The notes under the pieces were generated by a model. The model did not search any database and was not told where the DNA came from. It saw only the letters and a program-made list of their open reading frames with translations. Both the position numbers and the translations under genes were made by a program. Shown here in pieces: positions 27,256 to 35,694 of a stretch of DNA of 64,000 nucleotides (its first letter is position 1; every line of letters starts with the position of its first letter). Source of the DNA: Polyangia bacterium (GTDB lineage Bacteria > Myxococcota_A > Polyangia > Nannocystales > Nannocystaceae); contig JAUIKS010000004.1 in the NCBI GenBank assembly GCA_030430565.1, positions 141,992 to 205,991 of the forward strand, given 5' to 3'.

Positions 27256-28440
27256 CTAGACCTTGTCGAGCGCCTGCTCGAGGTCGGCGATCAGGTCGTC
27301 GATGTGCTCGACGCCGACGCTGACCCGGACGAAGCCGTCGTCGATGCCGAGCTTCTTGCGGTTCTCGGGCGGGACCGAGGCGTGGGTCATGATCGCGGGG
27401 TGCTCGATCAGGCTCTCGACGCCGCCGAGGCTCTCGGCGAGGGTGAACACCTGCACGGCGGAGAGGAAGCGGCTCGCGGCGGAGAGGTCGCCGCGCAGGT
27501 AGAAGGAGAGCATGCCGCCGAAGCCGGAGGTCTGCCGCTTGGCGAGGGCGTGCTGGGGGTGGCTCTCGAGCCCGGGGTAGATGACGCGCTCGACCTTGGC
27601 GTGGCCCTCGAGGAAGCGGGCGACGACGCGGGCGCTCTGGTCGTGCTGGCGCATGCGGAGCGGGAGCGTCTTGAGCCCGCGCAGGGTGTAGTAGCAGTCC
27701 TGCGGCCCCGGGACCGCGCCGCAGGAGTTCTGCAGGAACGCGAGGCGCTCGGCGAGCGCGGCGTCACGCGTGACGACGACGCCGCCGACGACATCGGAGT
27801 GGCCGCCGATGTACTTGGTCGTGCTGTGGACCACGAGGTCCGCGCCGAGCTCGAGCGGGCGCTGGAACACCGGCGTCATGAAGGTGTTGTCGACGGCGAG
27901 CAGGGTGCCGTTCTTGCGACAGAGCTCGGCGATCGCCTTGATGTCGGAGAGCTTGAGCATCGGGTTCGTCGGCGTCTCGAGCCAGCACAGCTTGGTGTTG
28001 GCCTTCAGCGCGCCCGCGATGTTGGCCGCGTCGGTGGGGTCGACGTAGCTGAACTCGGTGCCGCGGCGGCGCATGACCTTGTCGAACATGCGAAAGGTCC
28101 CGCCGTACATGTCGTCGCCGGCGACGACGTGGTCGCCCGCGTCGAGCAGCTGGATCACGGTCATGGTCGCGGCGCAGCCGGAGGCGTAGGCGAGGCCGAA
28201 GCGGCCGCCCTCGAGGGCCGCGACCGCGCGCTCGAGCGCGTAGCGGGTCGGGTTGTGCGTGCGGCTGTACTCGAAGCCCGTGTGCTCACCGGGGCTCTTC
28301 TGGGCGTACGTGGAGGACTGTGAGATCGGCGGCATTACGGCGCCGGTCACGGGGTCCGGTCGCTGTCCGCCGTGGATCGCGAGCGTCTCGATCCGCGCGT
28401 TGGAGGGGACGTGGTCGTCTTGCTTGATGTACTCGGCCAT
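27256..28440 (-). CDS. Cystathionine gamma-lyase / gamma-synthase family PLP enzyme
   Basis: 394 residues from ATG 28440 (MAEYIKQDD); the longer open frame upstream is Arg/Pro-rich and unlike the family. The Cys/Met-metabolism PLP fold is clear: FEYSRTHNPTRYALE, ASGCAATMTVIQLL, DDMYGGTFRMF, the VDNTFMTPVFQRPLE stretch and the PLP-lysine motif HSTTKYIGGHSDVVGG. The full length fits cystathionine gamma-synthase (MetB) or gamma-lyase (mccB/CTH); residues such as GFEYSR and DDMYGGT resemble both. It would either make cystathionine for methionine synthesis or split it to cysteine. No sulfur-metabolism neighbours help decide. The upstream gap has an 18-bp palindrome. Confidence 0.93.
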   Translation of the reverse strand: MAEYIKQDDHVPSNARIETLAIHGGQRPDPVTGAVMPPISQSSTYAQKSPGEHTGFEYSRTHNPTRYALERAVAALEGGRFGLAYASGCAATMTVIQLLDAGDHVVAGDDMYGGTFRMFDKVMRRRGTEFSYVDPTDAANIAGALKANTKLCWLETPTNPMLKLSDIKAIAELCRKNGTLLAVDNTFMTPVFQRPLELGADLVVHSTTKYIGGHSDVVGGVVVTRDAALAERLAFLQNSCGAVPGPQDCYYTLRGLKTLPLRMRQHDQSARVVARFLEGHAKVERVIYPGLESHPQHALAKRQTSGFGGMLSFYLRGDLSAASRFLSAVQVFTLAESLGGVESLIEHPAIMTHASVPPENRKKLGIDDGFVRVSVGVEHIDDLIADLEQALDKV

Positions 28441-28456
28441 GGGCTCTCGCTCTCGG

Positions 28457-28474
28457 CCGGCGCAGCTGCGCCGG
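28457..28474. promoter_or_regulatory. 18-bp perfect palindrome upstream of the cystathionine-enzyme gene
   Basis: CCGGCGCAGCTGCGCCGG lies 16 bp before the start codon (minus strand) in a divergent promoter gap of 227 bp. It could be an operator or, in RNA, a hairpin just before the ribosome binding site. A second inverted repeat, CGCGGATC (28532-28539) / GATCCGCG (28547-28554), lies further upstream. Confidence 0.4.
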
Positions 28475-28667
28475 GGGCCCGAGTATTCCCCAGGCGGGCA
28501 GGGGCCGCCACGGCGCGCGGCAGGATTTGCTCGCGGATCCCCACACGATCCGCGTCGATTCCGTCCGCGCCCCAGCGGGGCGTACGGCATTTACACGCGT
28601 GGTTCCCCTACGCTGCGCGAGCCGCGAGGCTGCCTCGGCAGGCAGGCGCAGGCGCAGGAGCATCGAG

Positions 28668-29465
28668 ATGGAAGCGACATCGTACGAACACGGAGTGTTT
28701 TGCTGGGTCGACATGGTGGCCCACGACATCGACGCGGCGGCGCGCTGGTACAGCGAGCTGTTCGGCTGGGACGCCCAGCGCGCCCCCGCGAGCGCGAGCG
28801 GGATGCCGTACATCGTGTTTCTCGCGCGCGGTCAGCGGGTCGCCGGCCTCGGCCAGATGAGCGACGAGATGAAGGCGGCCGGGATCCCGTCGATGTGGAA
28901 CAGCTACGTCAACGTCGACGACGCGGCCGGGGCCGTCGCGCGCGCACGTTCGCTCGGCGCGACGGTCACGGTCGAGCCGTTCCCCGTCCCGGGCGTCGCC
29001 ACGCTCGCGTACCTGACGGACCCCCAAGGCGCCTCGTTCGCGCTCTGGCAGGCCGACGGCTCGATCGGCGCGGGCTTGGTCAATGAGCCATGTTCGCTCT
29101 CGTGGAACGAGCTGGCGATCAAAGATGTCCGCAAGGCGAAGGACTTCTACGGCGCGCTGTTCGGCTGGCGCTACCGCGAGCTGCCCATGGACGGCTGGGT
29201 CTACAACGAGATCGTCGCCGGGGCGCGGAGCAACGGCGGGCTCATGCCGATCCTCCACGAGCCGCCCGAGGGCACGCCGCCGGCGTGGCTGGCGTACTTC
29301 GCGGTCGCGGACGTCGACAAGGTCGTCGCGGCCGCGCGGGCGTCCGGGGCGACGATCTTCGCCGAGCCCTTCGAGACCCCCGGCGGCCGCCTCTCGGTGA
29401 TCAAGGACCCGCAGGGGGCGTTCTTCTGCGTCATCACGCTCCCGTCCGAGAAGCGCGACTACTGA
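28668..29465 (+). CDS. Two-domain VOC/glyoxalase-fold protein
   Basis: 265 residues from ATG 28668, preceded by AGGAG seven bases away. Two vicinal-oxygen-chelate (glyoxalase-like) modules: residues 1-125 (HDIDAAARWYSELFGW to DPQGASFALWQ) and 135-262 (VRKAKDFYGALFGWRY to KDPQGAFFCVI). The repeated FYxxLFGW and DPQGA pairs show an internal duplication, as in the 27-kDa hydroxylase-like VOC proteins. These chelate a metal and act on small molecules (dioxygenase, glyoxalase or resistance reactions). The substrate cannot be told. Divergent from the cystathionine-enzyme gene. Confidence 0.88.
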   Translation: MEATSYEHGVFCWVDMVAHDIDAAARWYSELFGWDAQRAPASASGMPYIVFLARGQRVAGLGQMSDEMKAAGIPSMWNSYVNVDDAAGAVARARSLGATVTVEPFPVPGVATLAYLTDPQGASFALWQADGSIGAGLVNEPCSLSWNELAIKDVRKAKDFYGALFGWRYRELPMDGWVYNEIVAGARSNGGLMPILHEPPEGTPPAWLAYFAVADVDKVVAAARASGATIFAEPFETPGGRLSVIKDPQGAFFCVITLPSEKRDY

Positions 29466-29481
29466 GCCCGCGCGCAGCTCG

Positions 29482-30249
29482 TTACCGGCGGCGCTTGCTC
29501 TTCTTCTTCTTGCGGTTTTTGCCCACGTCGAAGAACACGCCGCCGGTCAGGCCGAGGCGGAAGAACCATCGGGTCTTGTCGAGGTCGAAGTGCAGGAGGT
29601 TGGCGTTGACGGCGCTGAGGGTCACGGCGAAGGTGATCGCGGTGCGGTCGAGCCGGCTCGTGAACGACAGCTCCGTGTCGAAGGCGTGCTGATTCCAGAG
29701 CACCGGCTGGCCGATCTGCACCGCTTTGCCGGTCGCGTCGACCCGGGCGGGCACCGGCCACGAGTAGCTGTAGCCGAACGCGATCCCGAACAGCTTGTGC
29801 TGAAAGCCGGCCTTGAGCGCGGGCTTGATCACCGCCGGCATCGCGTTGCGCGAGTTGGCCACGTTCGCGCCGGCGGCGATCGACGGGCGGAACATCAGGT
29901 ACTTTAGAAATTGCAGCTGATAGCCGAAGTCGAGCATCAGCGGGGCGTATTGGAAGCGCGTGCACATGGCGTTTCCGTCGCAGGCCTTGCTGAGGCGCGT
30001 GTAATCGGCGTGGAGCACGAGGCGCAGGCGGTGGCGCGTCGGCAGCTCGCGCGCGCGCGGATCGTCGATCCCGGCGTCGCTGAGCTGCTGCTTGCTCACG
30101 CGGGCGCGCTTGGCCTCCGCAGTGCGCGGCGCGCCGAGCAGCAGCGCGCCGCCGGCGAGGGCTGCGGTCACGCCGAGCCGCGTGGCTCGCGTCGCTGCGC
30201 GACGGGCACGACGGCTCCGCGCGCGTGTTCCATGTCGGCCGTCCTGCAC
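29482..30249 (-). CDS. Exported, predicted outer-membrane protein with basic C-terminal tail
   Basis: 255 residues. A very Arg-rich start, then a signal peptide (hydrophobic core RLGVTAALAGGALLLGA, cleavage near AEA). The mature part is beta-rich (LRLVLHADYTRLS, MLDFGYQLQFLKYLMF, LFGIAFGYSYSWPVP and TAITFAVTLSAVNANLLHF), as in barrel proteins. It ends with a Lys/Arg cluster (GKNRKKKKSKRRR) after a GGVFFDVG strand, odd for a barrel, where an aromatic last residue is usual. No family recognised. Upstream on the same strand lies a duplicated structured element and then ubiA. Confidence 0.65.
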   Translation of the reverse strand: MQDGRHGTRARSRRARRAATRATRLGVTAALAGGALLLGAPRTAEAKRARVSKQQLSDAGIDDPRARELPTRHRLRLVLHADYTRLSKACDGNAMCTRFQYAPLMLDFGYQLQFLKYLMFRPSIAAGANVANSRNAMPAVIKPALKAGFQHKLFGIAFGYSYSWPVPARVDATGKAVQIGQPVLWNQHAFDTELSFTSRLDRTAITFAVTLSAVNANLLHFDLDKTRWFFRLGLTGGVFFDVGKNRKKKKSKRRR

Positions 30250-30362
30250 CGGCAGCGGCAGTGTACCCTGTTCTCTGGCGTAGCCCGAAAATCGTCGATC
30301 GCAGTGACTTGGTCGTGGATACGACTCCGGGCGCTCGCGTCGCGTCGAAGCTCAAGGGTCGT

Positions 30363-30477
30363 CGCGCGAGCCAGGGAGGGGCCGCCTGAAGCAAGCGCGG
30401 AGGCGCTCGTCCGCTTTATCCGTCCAGACGCTCGCCGCCCGGTAGGCGGAGGGTCCCCTGGCGTTAAGCAGCGACCC
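30363..30477 (-). repeat. Structured intergenic element, copy 1 (115 nt)
   Basis: Shares two blocks with 51850-51907: a 27-nt block (30363-30389, 26 identities) and a 19-nt block (30459-30477, 18 identities). The blocks carry pairing arms GGGYCGC and GCGGCCC on the minus strand; the one difference in the arm gives a G-U wobble there, so a minus-strand RNA is favoured. The 69-nt centre holds extra stems such as AGCGC/GCGCT. It begins 12 bp after the ubiA stop. Confidence 0.6.
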
Positions 30478-30489
30478 TATGTCCGTCCG

Positions 30490-31440
30490 CTAGAGCAGGC
30501 GGTCGATGAGCACGCAGGCCAGGTAGGCCATGCTGACGTAGCCGTTGAGATCGAAGAAGGCCTTGTTGACGCGGCTGAGGTCGCCGGGTCGCACGATCCA
30601 GTGCTCGTACACGAGGATGACGCCGATGAGGCCGATCCCGAGGGCGTGCCAGAGCCCGAGGCCGGCGTGGAGGTGTAGGGCCACGAGCGCGCCGACCGTG
30701 ACGACGTGGAGCAGGGCGCTGAGGATGAGCGCGCCGCGGGTGCCGAAGCGCACCGGGATCGAGTGCAGCCCGCGGTCGCGGTCGAAGCCCTCGTCCTGAA
30801 GGCTGTAGATGACGTCGAAGCCGGCGACCCAGCTGGCGACGGCGAGCATCAAGAGCGATGGGGTCGGCCAGCCGGCGAAGCTGCCCGTGACCGCGATCCA
30901 GGCGCCGCCCGGCGCGAGCGCGAGCGCGAAGCCGAGCACGATGTGCGCGCTCCAGCTGAAGCGCTTGAACAGGCTGTAGCCGAGCACCAGCGCGAGGCAG
31001 GGCAGCGCGAGCAGCCGCGGCAGCGGGCCGAGGGCCCAGGCGGCGCCGAGGAAGCCGAGCGCCGCGAGCCCGGTGAGCAGGCTGGCGGCGCGGACGCTGA
31101 GCACGCCCCGCGGGAGCTCGCGGCCGGCGGTGCGGGGGTTTTGGGCGTCGACCTCGCGATCGACGATGCGGTTGAAGCCCATCGCGGCGGTGCGCGCGGT
31201 CGTGAACGCGAGCAGGATCCACAGCGTCCGGACCCACGTGAGGCCCTCGAGGCCCGCAGTACGGGCTGACTCATGGGCCAGGACCGCGGCGGCGAGCGCG
31301 AACGGCAAGCCGAAGATCGTGTGGCTGAGCTTGACCAGGCTCGAGAAGCTGCGCACGGCGCCCCAGGGGCCGCGGGCGGGCGGGCTCGGGGTCGGCGGGG
31401 GAGCGCCGGGAGAGGAGGAATTCGGCCGGGCGTCGGTCAT
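30490..31440 (-). CDS. ubiA: UbiA-family polyprenyltransferase (menaquinone pathway candidate, MqnP-type)
   Basis: 316 residues from ATG 31440 (a GTG 15 bp upstream is possible). Eight or so transmembrane helices. The Mg-diphosphate motifs are NRIVDREVDAQNPRT (N-x-x-x-D-x-x-x-D, about residues 90-105) and DVIYSLQDEGFDRDRGL (D-x-x-x-D, about 205-222). It attaches a polyprenyl chain to an aromatic acid in the inner membrane. In organisms with the futalosine pathway this role is played by MqnP, a UbiA homologue; the mqnA/mqnE genes 13 kb away make that the best guess. Downstream lies the structured repeat; upstream, the kinase gene. Confidence 0.92.
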   Translation of the reverse strand: MTDARPNSSSPGAPPPTPSPPARGPWGAVRSFSSLVKLSHTIFGLPFALAAAVLAHESARTAGLEGLTWVRTLWILLAFTTARTAAMGFNRIVDREVDAQNPRTAGRELPRGVLSVRAASLLTGLAALGFLGAAWALGPLPRLLALPCLALVLGYSLFKRFSWSAHIVLGFALALAPGGAWIAVTGSFAGWPTPSLLMLAVASWVAGFDVIYSLQDEGFDRDRGLHSIPVRFGTRGALILSALLHVVTVGALVALHLHAGLGLWHALGIGLIGVILVYEHWIVRPGDLSRVNKAFFDLNGYVSMAYLACVLIDRLL

Positions 31441-31513
31441 CCTGTCGCTCGTCACGCTAGCCGAAGTTCACGCGCGGCGCACGAGCTGCGACACAGCGAC
31501 TCGGCGCGCGCCG

Positions 31514-33982
31514 CTACTTGCCGGTCTTCAGCTGGACCTTCTTGAGCCGCGACGCGGCGTCTCGATGACCCAGATCGCGGGCTTGCTCGTAGTGCCGGCG
31601 CGCCTTGGAGTACTTCAAGACCTTGTAGTAGGCGTCGCCCGCCTTGATGTGATAGCCGCCGTTGCGCGGCGCGGTCTTGATCGCGCGCTCGGCGAACTCG
31701 ATCGCCTTCGAGTGCTTGCGCTCCTCGAAGTACAGGTCGCTGAGCCCGATCAGCGCCTTCGAGTTGCGGTTGTCGAGGTCGAGCGCGCGGCTGAACAGCT
31801 GCTCGGCTTTTCGGTACTGACGCTTGCGCAGCGCGGCGGCGCCTTCGCTGGCGAGCTCCTTGGACTTGCCGCGGTCACGCTTGGGCGGGGAGTGCGTCGG
31901 CTGCTTGCCGTTCTTCGTCGGCTCGGCGCCGGTGGAGTCATCGGCGCTCGTGTCGTCCGCGTGGGTCTCGGCGCCGTCGGAGTCGCTCACCGGCGCCGGC
32001 GGGTCGCGCTTCACCGCCGGGGGATCCCGGCGCCGGCGCTTCTTGCTCTTTCCGGCGAGGCCCAGCAGGCGATCGGAGTTGCGGGCCGAGAGCAGGCCCT
32101 CGTCGTCGAGCTTGGCGAGCTCGTCGGCGCGCTTTTCGTCGTCGTCCTCCGCGAGCGCCGTGTAGAGCCGCGCTTTCTTGACCTCCGCCCGCGAGAAGCC
32201 GCTCGTCTTGGCTTTCTCGCCGAACTCCTTCAGCTCGCCGATCGAGTAGCCGCTGCGCTGGCGCGCGGTCGAGTTCTCGGGGTCGAAGAGGTAGGCCTGC
32301 GCGTAGTAGTCGCGCGCGTAGGCCTTGCCGTTCTCGTCCTCCCAGTACTTGTCGCCGAGGCCGAGCAGCGTGGTCGCGAATTCGCCGCGCAGGATGTCCG
32401 CGCGCGCGCTCGCGAGCGCGGCCGACTCGTCGTCGACGTCCTCCAGCGCGAGCACCTGGATCAGCGCGGTCGCGTTCTTGTCGCGCTCGGGCGGGAACAC
32501 CCAGTTGGCCTTCGCGCCGTACTCGCGCGCCTTGTTCGTCAGCGTCGCGACGGCGTCCTCCTGCGCGGCGGTCGGCTCGGCGCTCTGCCGCAGCAGCAGG
32601 ATCGAGACGACCAGCGCGATCGCCATGCTCACCCCCGCGATCGCCGGCCAGACCCAGCGACGACGCTGCTCCGGGGCGTGCTGCGGCATCTGCTTGCGCA
32701 GCCGCTCGAGGCGCTCGTCGTCGACCTTCGGGAGCGGCAGGTCGTCCCAGGGCGTCAGCAGCCCGGCCTCGATCTGCGCCTCGCACAGCGCCGCCTCGAG
32801 GTCGTGCATGTCGGCGTAGCGATCCCGCGGCGACTTCGCCATGCAGCGCAGCACCACCGCCTCGAGCGCGGGGTGGACCTCGGGGCGCCGCGCGACGATC
32901 GACTCCGGCTCGGACATGCACTGCGCGGCGATGATCTCGTCGACGGTGTCGCCCGCGAAGGGAGGTGTCCCAACGAGCAGCTCGTACGCGACGCAGCCGA
33001 CCGCGTACATGTCGAGGCGGCCGTCGAAGGCCTCGCCGTTGATCTGCTCGGGCGGCATGTACAGCGGCGTGCCGGCGCCGGTGTCGTCGCCCTCGTGCAT
33101 CATGACCGTGGCGATGCCGAAGTCGACGAGCTTCGCCATGTCGGCGCGCCCGTCGTCGCCCTGCACCAGCAGCACGTTGTCGGGCTTGACGTCGCGGTGC
33201 ACCACGTCGACCTCGTGCGCGGCCGCGAGGCCCTTGCAGATCTGGCGCAGGATCCCGACCGCGCGCGCCGGCTCGAGCGGCCCTTTCTCCAGCTCGACGT
33301 CGAGGCTCGAGCCCGTGAGCAGCTCCATCGCGAACAGCAGACGGCCGTCGGGGAGCTCGCCGAAGTCGAAGATCTCGACGATGTGCAGCGAGCCGATCTT
33401 GCTCGCCGCGCGCGCCTCGGCGCGGAAGCGTTCTTTGAGCTCGGGGTCCTGGCTCGCCTCGGGGCGGAGGATCTTGAGCGCGACGCGGCGCTCGATGTCC
33501 TCGTGCTCCGCCTCGTAGACCACGCCCATGCCGCCCTCGCCGAGCCAGCGCACCAGTCGATAGCGCGTGCCGGGGACCTTCTTGCCGGGCATCAGCCGGA
33601 CCTGACGCGGCTGGCTCGAGCGCAGCGACGAGCCGCTGATGCTGCGGCGGCGGGTCGTGTGACGCGTCGGCGGGGCCGAGAGCACGTCGGCGGTGTGGCG
33701 GGTCTCGGGCGCCGAGAGGACGTCGGTGCTCGGCGCGGGTCCGCGGCGGGGCGGGGCGGCGAGGACGTCGGCGGTGCTCGGCGCGGGCCCGCGGCGGAGC
33801 GGGGCGGCGAGGACGTCGGCGGTGCTCGGCGCGGGCCCGCGTCGCGGCGGGGCCGAGAGCACGCGCGCGGTCATCGAGTCAGCGGCGTCGTCGTTGGACG
33901 CGGTCCCCCCCTCCGCGTCATCACGCGAGTATCGCTGTTGATCGGGGGATCGCTGCATCGCCGCGTCGCGTCTCGACTCCAC
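31514..33982 (-). CDS. Transmembrane Ser/Thr protein kinase with C-terminal TPR repeats
   Basis: 822 residues. The N-terminal 110 are disordered and carry three 16-residue repeats (RRGPAPSTADVLAAP type). The Hanks kinase domain (about 135-405) is complete: GEGGMGVVYEAEH, VALKIL (lysine), HRDVKPDN near 259, DFGIATVM, GTPLYMPPEQ and the APE/D equivalents. One transmembrane helix (about 441-462) and a C-terminal region of about 360 residues with TPR helices at about 730-820 follow. A Lys-rich, Asp/Ser-rich linker lies about 635-700. Typical myxobacterial receptor kinase: cytosolic kinase, periplasmic TPR sensor. The Ser/Thr in the N-terminal repeats may be autophosphorylated. Substrates unknown. 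Confidence 0.95.
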   Translation of the reverse strand: MESRRDAAMQRSPDQQRYSRDDAEGGTASNDDAADSMTARVLSAPPRRGPAPSTADVLAAPLRRGPAPSTADVLAAPPRRGPAPSTDVLSAPETRHTADVLSAPPTRHTTRRRSISGSSLRSSQPRQVRLMPGKKVPGTRYRLVRWLGEGGMGVVYEAEHEDIERRVALKILRPEASQDPELKERFRAEARAASKIGSLHIVEIFDFGELPDGRLLFAMELLTGSSLDVELEKGPLEPARAVGILRQICKGLAAAHEVDVVHRDVKPDNVLLVQGDDGRADMAKLVDFGIATVMMHEGDDTGAGTPLYMPPEQINGEAFDGRLDMYAVGCVAYELLVGTPPFAGDTVDEIIAAQCMSEPESIVARRPEVHPALEAVVLRCMAKSPRDRYADMHDLEAALCEAQIEAGLLTPWDDLPLPKVDDERLERLRKQMPQHAPEQRRRWVWPAIAGVSMAIALVVSILLLRQSAEPTAAQEDAVATLTNKAREYGAKANWVFPPERDKNATALIQVLALEDVDDESAALASARADILRGEFATTLLGLGDKYWEDENGKAYARDYYAQAYLFDPENSTARQRSGYSIGELKEFGEKAKTSGFSRAEVKKARLYTALAEDDDEKRADELAKLDDEGLLSARNSDRLLGLAGKSKKRRRRDPPAVKRDPPAPVSDSDGAETHADDTSADDSTGAEPTKNGKQPTHSPPKRDRGKSKELASEGAAALRKRQYRKAEQLFSRALDLDNRNSKALIGLSDLYFEERKHSKAIEFAERAIKTAPRNGGYHIKAGDAYYKVLKYSKARRHYEQARDLGHRDAASRLKKVQLKTGK
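33725..33868 (-). repeat. Three tandem 48-bp repeats at the kinase N-terminus
   Basis: Copies begin at 33725, 33773 and 33821 with exact 48-bp spacing; the third is diverged at its end. They keep the frame and encode a 16-residue Pro/Arg/Ala unit containing PST. Further degenerate copies flank them on the plus-strand left side. A target for copy-number variation. Confidence 0.88.
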
Positions 33983-34227
33983 TGGACTGCGGTCACCCGG
34001 ACCGCGGGCACCTATTGTGGATCACACTGCGGGCTCGCGCGACGCGAGCCGCGGGCGCGCGCGCGGCGACGTCATCGCGCGCGCGCGCGTAGCTTTGCGT
34101 CTTTTGGGACAGGTCACGCGCACTCCCTGCGCCGCGCGGCTTCGCGCCCGCGCGCGCGGTGAGCGATGGCGAGCCGCGTGCCGTGCACGTGCGCGCGGGC
34201 ACGTACTCCTCGGTGACGTCGACCGCG

Positions 34228-35409
34228 ATGCGGGCTAGCCTCGCCCTTGTGCGTCCCTCGAACCGGCTCGCGCTCGTCGTCGCGTTGTCGCTCGTGACGT
34301 CATCGCTGACCGCCCCGGCGGCGGCTGTCGCGGCGCCGGGGGGCGGCGACGCGGCGGCCGATGAGTCGAAGGGCGCGCCCAAGCGGATCGCGGTGCTCCC
34401 GATCTCCGCCGACGAGGAGATCGACGCGGCCGCGCGCGACGAGCTGCTCGCGCGGCTTCGCGTGGGGCTCGGCCGCGGCGAGGTCGAGCTGCTCGATGAC
34501 GACGTGGTCGCGGCTGCGGCGAGCGGCTGCGCCGAGGGCTGCAGCGCCGAGCAGCTCGCGTCGCTGCGAGAGCAGCACGGCGCGACTCACTACCTGCGCA
34601 CGCGCGTCGACAAGCAGAGCCGCGACTACACGGTCGAGCTCGAGATCGTCGAGCTCGAGAGCGGGCGGATCGCGATCGAGTCAAACCAGACCTGCGAGAT
34701 CTGCGGGCTGCAGGAGGTCGGCGAGCAGCTCGAGGCCCAGGGCGCCGCGGCGCAGGCCCGGCTGGCCGCGCTCGACGACGTCGTGCTCGTCTCGAGCGTG
34801 CTTATCGAGAGCGATCCGAGCGGCGCGCTGGTGTTTATCGACGGCGCGCTCGTCGGCAACACCCCCTATGAGGATGAGCTGACCCAAGGGACACACTCAG
34901 CGCGCGTCAGCCTCAACGGCTACATCGGGGACGAGCGGGAGTTTGAGCTCGCCGACGGCGACCGCGAGGAGCTGCGCTTCACGCTCAAGCAGGCGCTCGC
35001 GAGCCCGCGGCTGCGCACGATCGGCGGGGCGCTGCTCGGCACCGGCCTGGCCCTGTTCGCCGGCGGCGCGGTGATGATCGGCTTCGACGGCGAGGACTTC
35101 AGGCCGCGCTGCAGCGGCGAGGATGTCGACGCGGACGGCGACTGTCGCTTCGTGCTCGACACCAAGTGGGGCGGCGCCGGGCTGCTCGCCGGCGGCGCGA
35201 TCATGGCGACGGTCGGCGCGATGTTCTTGATCCGTTACCGCGGGAACAAGAGGTCAGACAAGAGGTCGGACAAGAGGTCAGACAAGAGGTCGGACAAGAG
35301 GTCGGACAAGAGGTCAGACAAGGGGCCCGAGCGCGCCGCGTGGCACGGCGTGACAGACCTAGGCCTTGGGTTCAGGCCCGGCGGCGTGATGCTTCGCGGG
35401 CGCTTTTAG
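34228..35409 (+). CDS. PEGA-domain protein with signal peptide and two C-terminal membrane helices
   Basis: 393 residues from ATG 34228 (an earlier in-frame GTG at 34159 has no signal-peptide logic). Signal peptide (core LALVVALSLVTSSLTA, cleavage after AVAA). Residues 45-185 form an alpha/beta domain (RIAVLPISADEEIDA start), of the type that reads as a FlgO/GUN4-like sensor in many myxobacterial TPR/PEGA proteins. A PEGA domain (about 190-245; ESDPSGALVFIDGALVGNTP) follows, then two transmembrane helices (about 260-285, 315-338) and a KRSD tandem repeat. Four cysteines (C-AEG-C and C-EI-C) sit in the first domain. Function unknown. Confidence 0.82.
   Translation: MRASLALVRPSNRLALVVALSLVTSSLTAPAAAVAAPGGGDAAADESKGAPKRIAVLPISADEEIDAAARDELLARLRVGLGRGEVELLDDDVVAAAASGCAEGCSAEQLASLREQHGATHYLRTRVDKQSRDYTVELEIVELESGRIAIESNQTCEICGLQEVGEQLEAQGAAAQARLAALDDVVLVSSVLIESDPSGALVFIDGALVGNTPYEDELTQGTHSARVSLNGYIGDEREFELADGDREELRFTLKQALASPRLRTIGGALLGTGLALFAGGAVMIGFDGEDFRPRCSGEDVDADGDCRFVLDTKWGGAGLLAGGAIMATVGAMFLIRYRGNKRSDKRSDKRSDKRSDKRSDKRSDKGPERAAWHGVTDLGLGFRPGGVMLRGRF
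35248..35322 (+). repeat. 12-bp tandem repeat encoding KRSD
   Basis: Six in-frame copies of AAGAGGTCRGAC, where the variable base alternates A/G, then a partial seventh. Encodes six KRSD units after the last transmembrane helix of the PEGA protein, so a basic cytosolic or periplasmic tail of variable length. Confidence 0.92.
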
Positions 35410-35482
35410 GTAGGCGAGCACCCGTGTTTTGCGGGCGTCGGCCGTGGGCCGAGCGGGCGCCCCCGGCTCATCGCGTTGTTTG

Positions 35483-35659
35483 TTACTGGGCCTCGGTCGC
35501 GCAGCGCTCGCGGTCGATGGGGCTGCACTCACAGTCGCCGCCGCCGCCGATGCCGCCGCATGAACCCTTCAGCGGCTTGTTGGAGAACACGACGCCGACC
35601 GCCATCCCGAGCATGATGGCGCCGAGCAGACCGATCGACAGGAAGATGGTAGTACCCAC
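35483..35659 (-). CDS. nqrM: Na+-NQR maturation protein NqrM (58 residues)
   Basis: A short gene from GTG 35659, 35 bp after the apbE stop, with AGGAG eleven bases upstream of the start. The product has one transmembrane helix (about residues 4-25; TIFLSIGLLGAIMLGMAVGV), then NKPLKGSCGG, DCECS and a final Cys in RERCATEAQ. The K-G-S-C-G-G motif and the following C-x-C match NqrM (DUF539), which supplies iron to the NqrD/NqrE centre of the sodium pump. Position directly after nqrABCDEF-apbE is the same as in Vibrio. Small size explains why it is easily missed. The helix starts at the very N-terminus, and spacing between Cys motifs is slightly wider than in gamma-proteobacterial forms. Confidence 0.88.
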   Translation of the reverse strand: MGTTIFLSIGLLGAIMLGMAVGVVFSNKPLKGSCGGIGGGGDCECSPIDRERCATEAQ

Positions 35660-35694
35660 GGCTGAGCTCTCTCCTAGCTGCTAGTTACCGTGCG

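Noticed and set aside
28441..28590. N-terminal extension of the cystathionine-enzyme frame
   Set aside because: Arg/Pro/Gly-rich and outside the family; it runs through the palindromic control region.
30459..30477. GTTAAGC in the structured repeat resembles an integron attC core site
   Set aside because: The complementary partner core at the other end is missing in both copies and no integrase or cassette is near.
34017..34110. CG-alternating runs as a special DNA structure or origin
   Set aside because: Such GCGCGC runs occur all over this genome's gaps; no other origin feature (dnaA boxes, dnaN) is near.
31073..34162. A 1029-residue plus-strand open frame
   Set aside because: Antisense to the kinase gene and the start of ubiA; no domain pattern.
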